Notes: generated by a model from the sequence alone, not told the origin. A DNA stretch of 64,000 bases from Larkinella sp. C7 (GCF_006149005.1 NZ_VBSL01000001.1:310001-374000), one strand, 5' to 3'; counted from the stretch's first letter, positions 17,208 through 25,797 are shown. Numbers and translations: made by a program.

Positions 17208-18164
17208 ATGAAGAACTTACCGGGCCTTCTCTTTAGCCTATTCGGTTTGGCTTTCACATTTCCAACCCACAGCCAGACCGTATCCTTCACGCTCAAAGAC
17301 TACCTGACACTGCCCCGCAGCCGCAACCTCCACAATATTTCCGGAATAGAATACATTTCGGAGCGACAGGAATGGCAGTTGGCCGAAGACCGGGGAGCGT
17401 ACCACCTTTTCAGAACCATTCACCAGCTTTCCGACTGGGTTTGCGAGCCGGATTCGAGCTTTCAAACGGGTCTTTTCCTCGAAGCCGTGCGGTATGATCC
17501 GGCCCTGGATACCTATTTTTTTGCCGTCGAAAATGAAAAGGAGTCCTACGTTGGTTTTAAACGACATTCGCTCCCGCAGCCGGGCGATGCCATCCAGCGA
17601 CTGACCTTGCCCCACGCCATGCCCATTCCCCAAAAAAACAAAGGCATTGAAGGGCTGGCCGTAACTCCGCAGTATCTGTGGGTTGCACCCGAAGCCGGTT
17701 CGCGGGAAGAAGCCCGGGTTGACCATCCGCTGATTCATTTTTACCGGTACAAAAAAAGCAACGGCTCGGTGGTGTTCGACGCTGAGTTCAGTTACGAGAT
17801 CGACCGGAATGTCTGCCCAAGCGACTCCAACGAAGCCCTCGGTGGGGTGTCGGAGATTATTTCCGTTCCGGGCGACGAAACCCGGCTGCTGGTGCTGGAA
17901 CGCTGTTACGAAAAAACCACGAAGGCCGTCACCGTAAAACTCTACGAAGCGCAGGTAGACGAAGCGCGTCGGCAACTCCTCAAACGGAAAGACAAACCGG
18001 CTTTCGATTTCAACGGGCGGAACGGTTTTCGGCCCGACAACCTGGAGAGCATGGCCTGGGGCGAAGACGTCGATGGCCGGAAAATGCTGGTGGTGATGTC
18101 GGACGACAATACCGGTAAAAACCAGTGGACCCAGGTTGTTTTGCTCGAAATGCAGCCCAACTGA
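17208..18164 (+). CDS. Esterase-like phytase family protein
   Basis: A 318-residue secreted protein with a signal peptide (about 1-23, ending THSQ). The mature part is a beta-propeller of the esterase-like-activity-of-phytase type (pfam13449). Typical blocks are ISGIEYISERQEW near the start, a central GIEGLAVTPQYLWVAPEAGSR, and the closing NLESMAWGEDVDGRKMLVVM with SDDNTGKNQWTQVVLLE. Known homologues act on phosphate esters, but the family name is weakly tested. It lies alone between the peptidase and the NlpC gene, with a long untranslated gap after it. Confidence 0.8.
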   Translation: MKNLPGLLFSLFGLAFTFPTHSQTVSFTLKDYLTLPRSRNLHNISGIEYISERQEWQLAEDRGAYHLFRTIHQLSDWVCEPDSSFQTGLFLEAVRYDPALDTYFFAVENEKESYVGFKRHSLPQPGDAIQRLTLPHAMPIPQKNKGIEGLAVTPQYLWVAPEAGSREEARVDHPLIHFYRYKKSNGSVVFDAEFSYEIDRNVCPSDSNEALGGVSEIISVPGDETRLLVLERCYEKTTKAVTVKLYEAQVDEARRQLLKRKDKPAFDFNGRNGFRPDNLESMAWGEDVDGRKMLVVMSDDNTGKNQWTQVVLLEMQPN

Positions 18165-18323
18165 CTTTTTAGTAAGCGGCATCAAGTTCTCCTCCATTTC
18201 CATCCCTCTAATGGGTCCCAAAAACCGCTTGCCCTCAGCAGCTTAGCCCTACTTCTACGCCTGGTGAAGCGTAAAAGCCCGCCATTATTTATTTGTTACC
18301 AAGGTGTAAAAAGGAGTAAAATG

Positions 18324-18355
18324 TTTGGACTTTTTAGCAAACGGTTCTATTTTTA
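18324..18355 (+). promoter_or_regulatory. Bacteroidota promoter for the NlpC/P60 gene
   Basis: TTTG at 18324-18327 and TATTTTTA at 18348-18355 are separated by 20 nt. The pattern resembles the -33 TTTG and -7 TAnnTTTG boxes of the phylum. The start codon follows 31 nt later. The last base of the -7 box is A instead of G. Confidence 0.5.
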
Positions 18356-18386
18356 GAGATCGAAACTTGACTTGACCTACTAATTT

Positions 18387-18929
18387 ATGATTAGAAAAGT
18401 GCTCCTGACGGCGCTTTGCGTTGTCTCGTTTGGCATTGCTCAAGCCCATCGCCCGCTAAAACGAATCGCGAAAAAACACCCGGTAAACCATCCCGTTTCG
18501 GCGGATACCACCGATCGAACTGCTTTTTACGAGCGAATTCCCCTGGTTCACGACATTCTCGGCTACGCCAAAAAATACATTTCTTCGCGGTATCGCTCCG
18601 GCGGTTCGTCCCCACGCGGCTTCGATTGCTCCGGCTTCACCCGGTTTTGTTTCAGTAAATTCGGGATTACCTTACCGCATTCCAGTGCCGCTCAGGGCAA
18701 TGTCGGCGTCAAAATCGATCAGGAGGTAGCCCGCCCCGGCGACCTTATTTTCTTCAAAGGCCACAGTTCACGCAGCAGTCACATCGGACACGTCGGCATG
18801 ATTGTCGAGATTGTGGGCGACCGCATCAAGTTCATCCATTCGGCCTGGAACGGCGGGGTGCGTTACGACTGGCTGCACGCGAGTTACTACCAACAGCGTT
18901 ACGTCGGCATCCGGCGGGTGGTTGGCTAG
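18387..18929 (+). CDS. NlpC/P60 peptidoglycan hydrolase (C40)
   Basis: A 180-residue secreted hydrolase with a signal peptide (about 1-20, ending GIAQA). The catalytic Cys81 is in GFDCSGFTRFCF, His135 in GHVGMIVEI and His151 in IKFIHSAWNGGV, which makes the NlpC/P60 Cys-His-His triad complete. The family cleaves gamma-D-Glu-diaminopimelate bonds in peptidoglycan. It has no SH3 or LysM domain, so it may be recruited by other cell-wall proteins. Its stop codon TAG overlaps the stop codon of argB on the opposite strand within CTAG. A promoter is visible upstream. Confidence 0.93.
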   Translation: MIRKVLLTALCVVSFGIAQAHRPLKRIAKKHPVNHPVSADTTDRTAFYERIPLVHDILGYAKKYISSRYRSGGSSPRGFDCSGFTRFCFSKFGITLPHSSAAQGNVGVKIDQEVARPGDLIFFKGHSSRSSHIGHVGMIVEIVGDRIKFIHSAWNGGVRYDWLHASYYQQRYVGIRRVVG

Positions 18930-19723
18930 GCGGGAACGCCCGAACGCAAAACCGTACCGACGCCATTCCCGCTCACCGCTTCGGCAACCTGATTGGCGTG
19001 GCAGATAATGACGCGTTTCACCCCCTTTTCAACCGCTTTGAAGGCGTTGTCCAGCTTGGGAATCATGCCTTTGTTGATAACTCCCTGGCTTTTGTAATCG
19101 GCGTAGATTTCGGGCGTCAGTTCGGCAATCACACTGTCGTCGTTGTCCGGATCGGACAAAACACCCTTCTTTTCGAAGCAATAGACGAGCGTCACCTCGT
19201 TGCGAACTGCCATGTCCACCGCAATCGCCGATGCCATGGTGTCGGCATTGGTATTCAGCAAACTTCCGGTGCGGTCGTAGGTCAGGGGCGCAAAAACCGG
19301 GGTCAGATTCTGCCGGACGAAATACTGAATCTGGCCGGAATTGACCTCTTCGATATCGCCAACAAAACCGTAGTCGATGGCCCCCACTGCCCGTTTTTTC
19401 GAAAGGACGGTATTGGCATCCGCACCGGTCAACCCGATGGCATCGACGCCAAGGGCCTGTAACTTCGCCACAATCTGCTTGTTAACCAGCCCGCCGTAAA
19501 CCATCGTTACGACATCGAGCATGGGCTGGTCCGTAATCCGGCGTCCCTCGACCATCTTGGTCGAAATGCCCAGCTTTTCGGCGACCTGAGTGGCAATTTT
19601 ACCGCCCCCGTGAATGAGAATTTTATGCCCGTGAATCCCGCGAAACGAAGCTAGAAAGTGGTTCAGTGCGTCGGGATTATCGATGACGTTTCCGCCTATT
19701 TTAATGATTGTCAGACTATTCAT
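18926..19723 (-). CDS. argB: Acetylglutamate kinase
   Basis: A 265-residue amino-acid kinase that phosphorylates N-acetyl- or N-succinyl-glutamate in arginine biosynthesis. The motifs are IIKIGGNVID at the N terminus, ILIHGGGKIATQVAEKLG, and INKGMIPKLDNAFKAVEKG near the C terminus. The frame is open 14 codons further upstream, but the ATG at 19723 overlaps the argF' stop by ATGA, the usual translational-coupling arrangement, so it was chosen. It is last in the argD-argF'-argB order. In this phylum the pathway often uses succinylated intermediates, so the acyl group is uncertain. Confidence 0.94.
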   Translation of the reverse strand: MNSLTIIKIGGNVIDNPDALNHFLASFRGIHGHKILIHGGGKIATQVAEKLGISTKMVEGRRITDQPMLDVVTMVYGGLVNKQIVAKLQALGVDAIGLTGADANTVLSKKRAVGAIDYGFVGDIEEVNSGQIQYFVRQNLTPVFAPLTYDRTGSLLNTNADTMASAIAVDMAVRNEVTLVYCFEKKGVLSDPDNDDSVIAELTPEIYADYKSQGVINKGMIPKLDNAFKAVEKGVKRVIICHANQVAEAVSGNGVGTVLRSGVPA

Positions 19724-20667
19724 AATCCTTGCAATACGCCTTTCAATACCGCCTGCGCCGACCATTCCCGGTTGGCGGCCTGTTCGATCACGAGCGATTG
19801 CGGGCTGTCCAGTACCTCATCCGTTACTTTCATATTGCGTCGAACCGGCAGACAGTGCATGAATTTACCGTTGTCGGTCAGCTTCATTTTATCCATCGTC
19901 ACCATCCACGACGCATCCTGGGTCAACACCTGTCCATACTGCTGGTAGGACGACCAGTTTTTGCCGTAAATAAAATCGGCGCCTTCAAATGCTTCGTCCT
20001 GGTTGTAGGACACGCGGGCGTTGCCGACAAACTCCGGCGCCAGATCATAGCCTTCGGGGTGCGTCACCACAAATTCGGCATCCATGTGGTTGATCCACTC
20101 ACAAAACGAGTTGGCCACGGCCTGCGGAAGCGGTTTGAAATGCGGCAGCCACGTCAACACGATTTTAGGACGTTTCCGGACTTTGAACTCTTCGATGGTG
20201 ATGCAGTCGGCCAGCGATTGCAGCGGATGGCGCGTGGCCGATTCGAGATTGACGATGGGAACGCCGGCGTATTTTTTGAACTGGTTCATCACCACTTCCC
20301 GGTAATCCTGCTCGCGGTCTTTCAGGCCGGCAAAGGCCCGAACAGCCACAATGTCGCAGTATTTTCCGACCACGGCGGCCGCTTCCTTGACGTGTTCGGC
20401 CTTGTCGCCGTTCATAACGGTTCCTTCTTCCATCTCCAGCCCCCAGCTATCCTGCCCGACGTTCATCATGATGACGTTCATGCCGAGGTTCTGAGCGGCT
20501 TTTTGGGTGCTCATGCGGGTCCGCAGACTGGAATTGAAGAAGATCAGGCCAATCGTTTTGTTTCGGCCCAGCGACTGATCGGCAAAAGGATTCTGTTTGG
20601 CATTCAATCCCTCCTGAATGAGGGCATTCAAATCGGTTACGTCGTCGTACGCTAAAAAATTGGTCAT
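19720..20667 (-). CDS. argF': N-acetyl/N-succinylornithine carbamoyltransferase
   Basis: The 315-residue enzyme carbamoylates an acyl-ornithine in place of ornithine. The family blocks are FFNSSLRTRMSTQKAAQNLG (carbamoyl phosphate site), NLESATRHPLQSLAD, and HCLPVRRNMKVTDEVLDS. The position that decides acetyl (Glu) or succinyl (Pro) substrate in the studied enzymes lies in the GDKxEH loop. Here it reads GDKAEH with Ala90, so neither specificity can be assigned (this comparison is from memory). It is the middle gene of the arginine operon: 28 bp after argD and a 4-bp overlap with argB. Confidence 0.92.
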   Translation of the reverse strand: MTNFLAYDDVTDLNALIQEGLNAKQNPFADQSLGRNKTIGLIFFNSSLRTRMSTQKAAQNLGMNVIMMNVGQDSWGLEMEEGTVMNGDKAEHVKEAAAVVGKYCDIVAVRAFAGLKDREQDYREVVMNQFKKYAGVPIVNLESATRHPLQSLADCITIEEFKVRKRPKIVLTWLPHFKPLPQAVANSFCEWINHMDAEFVVTHPEGYDLAPEFVGNARVSYNQDEAFEGADFIYGKNWSSYQQYGQVLTQDASWMVTMDKMKLTDNGKFMHCLPVRRNMKVTDEVLDSPQSLVIEQAANREWSAQAVLKGVLQGL

Positions 20668-20695
20668 TTCTAGTAGCAGAGTCAGGTTTAAGCGG

Positions 20696-21823
20696 TTAAG
20701 AAACTACGCGCACTTCTTTGCTCAATGCTTCCAGAAATACATCGACTTCTTCGCGGCCCAGCGCCAGCGAAGGCAGCAGGCGAATGGTGTTTTTTCCCGC
20801 AACGCCCGTAAAAATGCGGTGTTCGAACAGCAACGAATTCCGCAGGGATTCGACCGGGAAATCATATTCAATCCCGATCATCAGTCCCCGGCCCCGCAGG
20901 TCTTTGTAACCGCCAATCTGCCGAACGCCGTCCATAATATATTCACCAATTTGGGCGGCATTTTCGATCAAATTCTCTTCCTGCATGATGTCCAGAACCG
21001 CAATACCGGCCGTACAGGCCAGGTGGTTGCCGCCGAAGGTGGTGCCGAGCAAACCGTAGGTCGCATGGAATTTGGGCGAAATCAGCACCCCGCCAATCGG
21101 AAAACCGTTGCCCATGCCCTTCGCCATCGTGATCAGATCCGGCGTGATGCCGCTGAACTGGTGGGAGAAGAACTGGCCCGAACGACCATAACCGCACTGA
21201 ACCGCGTCCAGGATCAAAATGGCGCCGGTTTCATCACACTTCTGACGCAGGGCTTGCAGAAATGCATCGGAAGCGACCTGAATCCCGCCAACGCCCTGGA
21301 TGCCTTCGATGATAACGGCACAGGTTTCGTCGGTAATACCAGCCTTTGCGGCTTCGATGTCGTTATACGGCAGGAACGTAACGTGTTCATTGTAGTTGAT
21401 GGGGGCTACGATGGACGGGTTGTCCGTAGCCGCTACGGCTCCGGCGGTCCGGCCGTGGAACGACTTTTTGAAAGCCACCACGTTTTTCCGACCCGTATGG
21501 AACGACGCCAGTTTCAGGGCATTCTCGTTGGCTTCGGCCCCGGAATTGCACAAAAACAGCGCGTAATCCGGGTAGCCCGACATCGTGCCCAGTTTTTCCG
21601 ACAATTCTTCCTGCTGCCGAATCCGTACGGAATTGGAATAGAACGAAATCCGGTTCAACTGCTCCGTCAACGCCCTGACGTATTTGGGATGGGTATGGCC
21701 GACTGAAATAACCGCGTGACCACCGTATAAGTCGAGGTAACGATCCCCCTTGGTGTCCCATAAATAGCTGCCCTGCGCCCGAATGGGTTCGATGTCGTAG
21801 AGCGGATAGACGTTGAAAAGCAT
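20696..21823 (-). CDS. argD: Acyl-ornithine aminotransferase (argD type)
   Basis: A 375-residue PLP-dependent class III aminotransferase. The blocks are NSGAEANENALKLA (PLP phosphate cup), SFHGRTAGAVAATDN, LILDAVQCGYGRSGQFF with the PLP-nitrogen Asp, and TMAKGMGNGFPIGG with the Schiff-base Lys. It acts on N-acetyl- or N-succinyl-glutamate semialdehyde in arginine synthesis. It starts the visible operon argD-argF'-argB. The argC, argG and argE genes are not in the window. No arginine-repressor site was recognised. Confidence 0.92.
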   Translation of the reverse strand: MLFNVYPLYDIEPIRAQGSYLWDTKGDRYLDLYGGHAVISVGHTHPKYVRALTEQLNRISFYSNSVRIRQQEELSEKLGTMSGYPDYALFLCNSGAEANENALKLASFHTGRKNVVAFKKSFHGRTAGAVAATDNPSIVAPINYNEHVTFLPYNDIEAAKAGITDETCAVIIEGIQGVGGIQVASDAFLQALRQKCDETGAILILDAVQCGYGRSGQFFSHQFSGITPDLITMAKGMGNGFPIGGVLISPKFHATYGLLGTTFGGNHLACTAGIAVLDIMQEENLIENAAQIGEYIMDGVRQIGGYKDLRGRGLMIGIEYDFPVESLRNSLLFEHRIFTGVAGKNTIRLLPSLALGREEVDVFLEALSKEVRVVS

Positions 21824-21918
21824 TTTGAAACTGGATTAAGCGAATTACTAATTTCAGGTACTTGATTTTCAGCCTGCAATTTTACGCATTCTGGCGATAA
21901 ATCGTTGCTAAAAATGTA

Positions 21919-21944
21919 AAAAGCAGGCCTGACTGCCTGCTTTT
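21919..21944. terminator. Bidirectional terminator between argD and the 403-residue gene
   Basis: AAAAGCAGGC (21919-21928) pairs perfectly with GCCTGCTTTT (21935-21944) around CTGACT. Runs of A and T at both edges allow it to stop transcription in either direction. It clearly ends the reverse-strand gene at 21971. Confidence 0.8.
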
Positions 21945-21970
21945 GATAACCATCAATAGCGGACAGAGGT

Positions 21971-23182
21971 TCAAAGTCGGCCGGTGGGTCGTTTACCCGT
22001 CTCCAAAACCGCCACCTGATCGGGCGAAAAGGGAGCTTCGTGTAGGGCCGCCGATTCGTGGTAGCAGCGGAAAAGGTCGGCAATGAAGTGAATCCGCTCG
22101 GGCAGATCGGCCCAGTCACGCGCGCCGGTTTCCAGCAAGCTGTTGGCCGTAGGGTCGATTTGTAGCAGCAGCGTTTGCAAATCCGGGTTGGTAATCAGCC
22201 GGAGCGATGCCGGAAAATCCACCAGCAAATCGCGGCCCAGCCGCAGGCGCACATTGGGCGGAAAAGACATCGTCATCAGTTGTTCGGTCACCACCAGCCG
22301 AATCTGCTGGTGGATGGCCGCCACCAGCGATTCGATGGCACGGTCCAGGGGGGCAATCTGGCCGATGGTTTCCAGAAAAAACAACCGCATTCGGCCCAGC
22401 ACACTGCCCGCCGGAAACACAAGTTCCATCAGGCGGTTTTTCAGCACCGCCGGATCGATGGGAGTCAGGTGGAGCGATTCGGCAATTTCGGGTTGCAAGC
22501 GGGTTTGTTCGTGAAAACCGATCCGGAGATTCGCCAGCAGCCGGAGTTCGGCCTGTTGCTTCGGATCGGTTTCAAACCAGGACTGGTAATACGACGTGAA
22601 AGCCTGCCGCAGATATTGCTGCCCTTCCGGTGGGTTGCCGGGCCGGAGTTCCCGTAAAAATTGTTCGAGATGAGCCGGATCGTAAACCGGATCCGGCTGA
22701 CAAATCGCTATAAACCGGGCAAACGCGCGCCCGATTTCGATAAAAACCTTCCGGTTTCCCCGGCTCACAGCCTCGCTCGCCCGGTTGAGCGCGGTCACCA
22801 CAACGGTGTTCCAGATCAGGGCGCGAATGGCATCCGGTTTCTGTTTGGCACCCAGTTGCCGCACCAGACCAATGATTTTCTGAATGGCCTCGCCGGCTTC
22901 CGACTGAATGCGCAAACGGGCTTCCAGTTCCCGGACCACATCTTCCCGGCGGATGGTTTGCCCGGCCTGTTTGGAAGCCCAGGTGGCGTAGGTACACCAG
23001 TTGGCTCCCCCGCCTGCGCGTTCGGCAAAAGCCGACGAAAGTTCGTAGTAACACTGTGTAATCTGCAGGTTTCGAACCACCGGGTCGGTCAGGGCGGCAA
23101 TCCGTTCGACATCGGCGACCGTAGGCATGCGTCTGCTGCGTAAAGGGATGTGGTGAATTGCGGATTCCGACATAACTTCCAT
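21971..23182 (-). CDS. Conserved-looking protein of unknown function (403 aa)
   Basis: I do not recognise the family. The protein is soluble, with no signal peptide or membrane segment, and is predicted to be mostly helical. It has a distinctive N-terminal block, NWCTYATWASKQAGQTIRRE, rich in aromatic and small residues. Further on are RALIWNTVVVTALNRASEAV and VFIEIGRAFARFIAICQPDP, both of which look like buried helices. No nucleotide-binding or metal motif was found. It is upstream of the arginine operon on the same strand but separated by a terminator. Alternative start at residue 4 (MSES). Confidence 0.75.
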   Translation of the reverse strand: MEVMSESAIHHIPLRSRRMPTVADVERIAALTDPVVRNLQITQCYYELSSAFAERAGGGANWCTYATWASKQAGQTIRREDVVRELEARLRIQSEAGEAIQKIIGLVRQLGAKQKPDAIRALIWNTVVVTALNRASEAVSRGNRKVFIEIGRAFARFIAICQPDPVYDPAHLEQFLRELRPGNPPEGQQYLRQAFTSYYQSWFETDPKQQAELRLLANLRIGFHEQTRLQPEIAESLHLTPIDPAVLKNRLMELVFPAGSVLGRMRLFFLETIGQIAPLDRAIESLVAAIHQQIRLVVTEQLMTMSFPPNVRLRLGRDLLVDFPASLRLITNPDLQTLLLQIDPTANSLLETGARDWADLPERIHFIADLFRCYHESAALHEAPFSPDQVAVLETGKRPTGRL

Positions 23183-23292
23183 CCGTAGATATGGGCCTAA
23201 AGGTATCGCAAACTACCCAGAACCAGCCGGGTGATTTATTAATCGGTCATCCGGCTTTTATCCCCTTTCTGTTCGGATTGCCGTAAAACGAA

Positions 23293-23322
23293 AAGCGGTA
23301 TCAGGTTTCCCCCATACCGCTT
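23293..23322 (-). terminator. Hairpin after the second alpha/beta hydrolase
   Basis: AAGCGGTAT (23293-23301) pairs with ATACCGCTT (23314-23322). On the reverse strand the hairpin is followed by TTCGTTTTACGG, a modest T-tract. It lies 21 bp after the hydrolase stop codon. Confidence 0.6.
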
Positions 23323-23343
23323 CGGATTCCTTCAATGGTATCG

Positions 23344-24072
23344 TTATAAACCGGCCACAAAGTCCCGGAGGGCCATTATCACGTCGTCCGGGCTTTCGAT
23401 CATGCCCAGGTGGCCGGCATTTTCCAGGACAACGGTTTTCGTATTGGAAACCGCGGTGAACAATTCCCGGCTTTTTTCAATCGGTACGATCTGATCCTGC
23501 TGGCCCGCAATAATCATTACCGGGAAAGCGGCCTCTTTCAAAACCGCCGTCCGGTCGGGGCGCGAAGCCATGGCCTTGACCCCCGCAATGAGGGCTTCTG
23601 CCGGAAGTGTCGAATACTGTTGTACGTACTGCTGCACCACATCCGAATGGTTTTTACGGAAGGTTTCCCCGAACATTTTAGGAACGGTTTGTTCGATAAA
23701 GGGCTTCGAACCGTTGGCCTGCATGGTGTCAACCGCCTTCTGCCGGGCCTCTTTTTTGGCTTCATCGTCGGCAAAAGCCGTTGAATTGAGCAACACCAGA
23801 CCGCTGACCCGCTCGGGATGCTGTTCGGCAAAAGCCAGCGCAATGTAGCCCCCCATCGAATGACCAACCAGCACGCACGATTCAATTTCCGACGATTGCA
23901 CCAAACTAAACAGATCCTCGGCGTAGGCATCCATCGATTCGTGGCGGGTTTGTTGAGAAAGATCGGGTTTCACAACGCGGTAGTGGGCGGCCAGCTTGTC
24001 ATAGACTGCGTTCCAGATGGCCGCATCAACGCCGTGGCCGTGAATCAACACAATTACTGGTTTCTCACTCAT
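23344..24072 (-). CDS. Alpha/beta hydrolase
   Basis: A 242-residue hydrolase. The oxyanion block is VILIHGHGVDAAIWN, the nucleophile elbow VLVGHSMGGYIALAF (Ser72), the acid is in IIAGQQDQIVPIEKS, and the catalytic His is in LENAGHLGMIESPDD. It has no signal peptide, so it is cytosolic. It is not closely related to the hydrolase at 13429, because the lid region and catalytic surroundings differ. The substrate is unknown. It is a stand-alone unit between two terminators. Confidence 0.86.
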   Translation of the reverse strand: MSEKPVIVLIHGHGVDAAIWNAVYDKLAAHYRVVKPDLSQQTRHESMDAYAEDLFSLVQSSEIESCVLVGHSMGGYIALAFAEQHPERVSGLVLLNSTAFADDEAKKEARQKAVDTMQANGSKPFIEQTVPKMFGETFRKNHSDVVQQYVQQYSTLPAEALIAGVKAMASRPDRTAVLKEAAFPVMIIAGQQDQIVPIEKSRELFTAVSNTKTVVLENAGHLGMIESPDDVIMALRDFVAGL

Positions 24073-24129
24073 CGTTCCATTGCTTTTAAGGTGTGTACTG
24101 CTAATAACCGGAAAGTCTGAAAACAGTTC

Positions 24130-24165
24130 GGCGTAGTAGCCGACCCGAAAGTCGATTACTACGCC
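24130..24165 (-). terminator. Strong hairpin upstream of the hydrolase gene's neighbour
   Basis: GGCGTAGTA (24130-24138) pairs perfectly with TACTACGCC (24157-24165). An inner CGAC/GTCG pair closes the loop CCGAAA. It ends the reverse-strand lipoprotein gene at 24205. Confidence 0.65.
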
Positions 24166-24204
24166 AAACTAAGTTGTCTTTATGACCAAGTCGGGGGCGA
24201 TTCG

Positions 24205-24852
24205 CTACGCCTGCGCGAGCACATCCACCAGAATCAGTACCAGACCGGCAATCAGTGCTAAAAGACCAATCAACGACAAGACCGGAATTCCCAAAATAAC
24301 TAAAATCAAACCAACTACGCCGAGAATAACACCCGCCCGGAGCGTCCGGCTCATGGCTTTTGCTTCGTCCGGAGCCAGCGAGTTTTTGATTTTCTTATCG
24401 ATTTTCTTCATCATCATCCGCTCCGCCAGATTCATTTTGTGCGTCGAGGTCAATGCTGAAGCCGATGTTTTCGTGGTCGTGGTAGCGGCTTTGGCACTCG
24501 CTTCCGCCAGCATGGTTTGAACGCGGGCCATCCGCTTCTCCAGCTTTTTGTTACCAGCCAGTTTATTATCATTGCGAGCAACGGTTTCCTGGAGTTTCTG
24601 CTCAACGTTTTTCAGCGCTGCCGCCGTAGTCAGGGGCGTTGCCTGCTCAGCGGGCGTCAGGACCGGTGCTTCTACCGATGCCACCGCTACGTCTTCCACC
24701 GGAGTCGGCACGGCCTGAACCGCAGAAACCTCCTGACGGCTGCCAAAGCGTTCGACCGGCATTTTCTGATAGGTAGCATAGGGACGGCTACAGGCACTCA
24801 ACAAAGCTGAAGAAAGCAGTGCATACACTGCCAGTTTGGAAAATGTTCTCAT
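24205..24852 (-). CDS. Lipoprotein with a C-terminal hydrophobic hairpin (paralog 1)
   Basis: A 215-residue lipoprotein with lipobox LLSAC (Cys21) followed by the motif SRPYATYQKMPVERFGSR. A low-complexity Ala/Thr/Val linker follows (about 45-135). Next comes a basic segment, NLAERMMMKKIDKKIKNSLA, and finally a strongly hydrophobic C terminus (about 172-213, AGVILGVVGLILVILG and LIGLLALIAGLVLILVDV) that looks like two short membrane helices. The frame opens 25 codons upstream, but the lipobox decides the ATG at 24852. The neighbour at 25077 is a paralog with the same layout. The family is unknown to me. Confidence 0.78.
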   Translation of the reverse strand: MRTFSKLAVYALLSSALLSACSRPYATYQKMPVERFGSRQEVSAVQAVPTPVEDVAVASVEAPVLTPAEQATPLTTAAALKNVEQKLQETVARNDNKLAGNKKLEKRMARVQTMLAEASAKAATTTTKTSASALTSTHKMNLAERMMMKKIDKKIKNSLAPDEAKAMSRTLRAGVILGVVGLILVILGIPVLSLIGLLALIAGLVLILVDVLAQA

Positions 24853-25036
24853 GAAATGTAAATTGGAGATTAGATGAGTAATGTGTATTCGTTGTAACTG
24901 GGGGCAAAAAAGCAGAATGATTATCAACCCTGCAAAACTTGACTCTATTTTTTACAAAAAACTCTACAGGCAACGGGATAAATTTATTTACCGCACCCAA
25001 AAACGGTCATTTTACGCCAGAAAGGCGGAAATGCAG

Positions 25037-25064
25037 CGCGCCCGGTTTCGAAAAACCGGGCGCG
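25037..25064 (-). terminator. GC-rich hairpin after the second lipoprotein gene
   Basis: CGCGCCCGGTTT (25037-25048) pairs perfectly with AAACCGGGCGCG (25053-25064) around a CGAA tetraloop. It lies 12 bp beyond the stop of the lipoprotein gene at 25077. Confidence 0.75.
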
Positions 25065-25076
25065 TTATACGTGCCG

Positions 25077-25715
25077 TCAGACGATCAATCCGACCAGCAG
25101 CAGGACAAGTCCAACAATGAGGAGCGTGATCCCGATGGCGTTGGAAGTCGTGGCTAAGTATAAAATCAAACCGACCAGAGCCACAATGGCACCCACGGTC
25201 ACGATGACGTTTACGGCTTTGGGAGCGTTGGGGTGGTTGGGTGCGAGGGCTCTTTTGATTTTTTTATCGACGTTTTTCAACATCAAGCGTTCGGCCAGAT
25301 TGGGCTTTTTGGCCACACCAGCTTTGCGGGCATCCATCGCCGTTTGCGTGTTTTCAGCTCCCAGCATTTTCTGAATGCGGGCCATGCTTTTCTGTAGCTT
25401 GTTGCTCGTCACCTTGTTGGCACTGCTGGCGACAACCTGATCAACGGCCGCTTTGGCTTTTGCGGCATCCGCTGATGGTGTGCTGACGACCGTAGGCAGA
25501 GAAGAAGAAGGGATAATTGCCGCGTCTGGTTGGGTGGTGACAAGGGCTTTTTCAGTAGACACCACTTCAGTAGGTACTGCTACCGGGGTTTGGGTTTTCC
25601 GGCTGCCATAATGCTCGACAGGCATTTTCTGGTAAGTGGCATACGGACGGCTGCAGGCGCTGAATAAAACCGTGGCGATCAACGCATAAATCACGTTTCG
25701 GGAAGAAGTTTTCAT
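25077..25715 (-). CDS. Lipoprotein with a C-terminal hydrophobic hairpin (paralog 2)
   Basis: A 212-residue paralog of the gene at 24205. The lipobox is LFSAC (Cys21), and the next residues, SRPYATYQKMPVEHYGSR, are nearly identical to those of the sister protein. The linker is Ala/Ser/Val-rich, then NLAERLMLKNVDKKIKRALA, then a hydrophobic C terminus (VGAIVALVGLILYLAT and LLIVGLVLLLVGLIV). The start at 25715 is fixed by the lipobox; the frame is open 28 codons further up. The two genes are tandem but separated by a terminator. The conserved SRPYATYQKMPV motif right behind the lipid anchor is unusual. Confidence 0.78.
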   Translation of the reverse strand: MKTSSRNVIYALIATVLFSACSRPYATYQKMPVEHYGSRKTQTPVAVPTEVVSTEKALVTTQPDAAIIPSSSLPTVVSTPSADAAKAKAAVDQVVASSANKVTSNKLQKSMARIQKMLGAENTQTAMDARKAGVAKKPNLAERLMLKNVDKKIKRALAPNHPNAPKAVNVIVTVGAIVALVGLILYLATTSNAIGITLLIVGLVLLLVGLIV

Positions 25716-25797
25716 ACGGGTATAATTGAGGTTTTGACGAAGCATGATGGTTGCTTCGTATCCAAAACTTCCCAAAACCGGATTTGTTCTGTTTCCC

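Noticed and set aside
20618-21706. 362-codon forward open frame opposite argD
   Set aside because: It is antisense to argD, whose PLP motifs are complete. No domain was seen in it.
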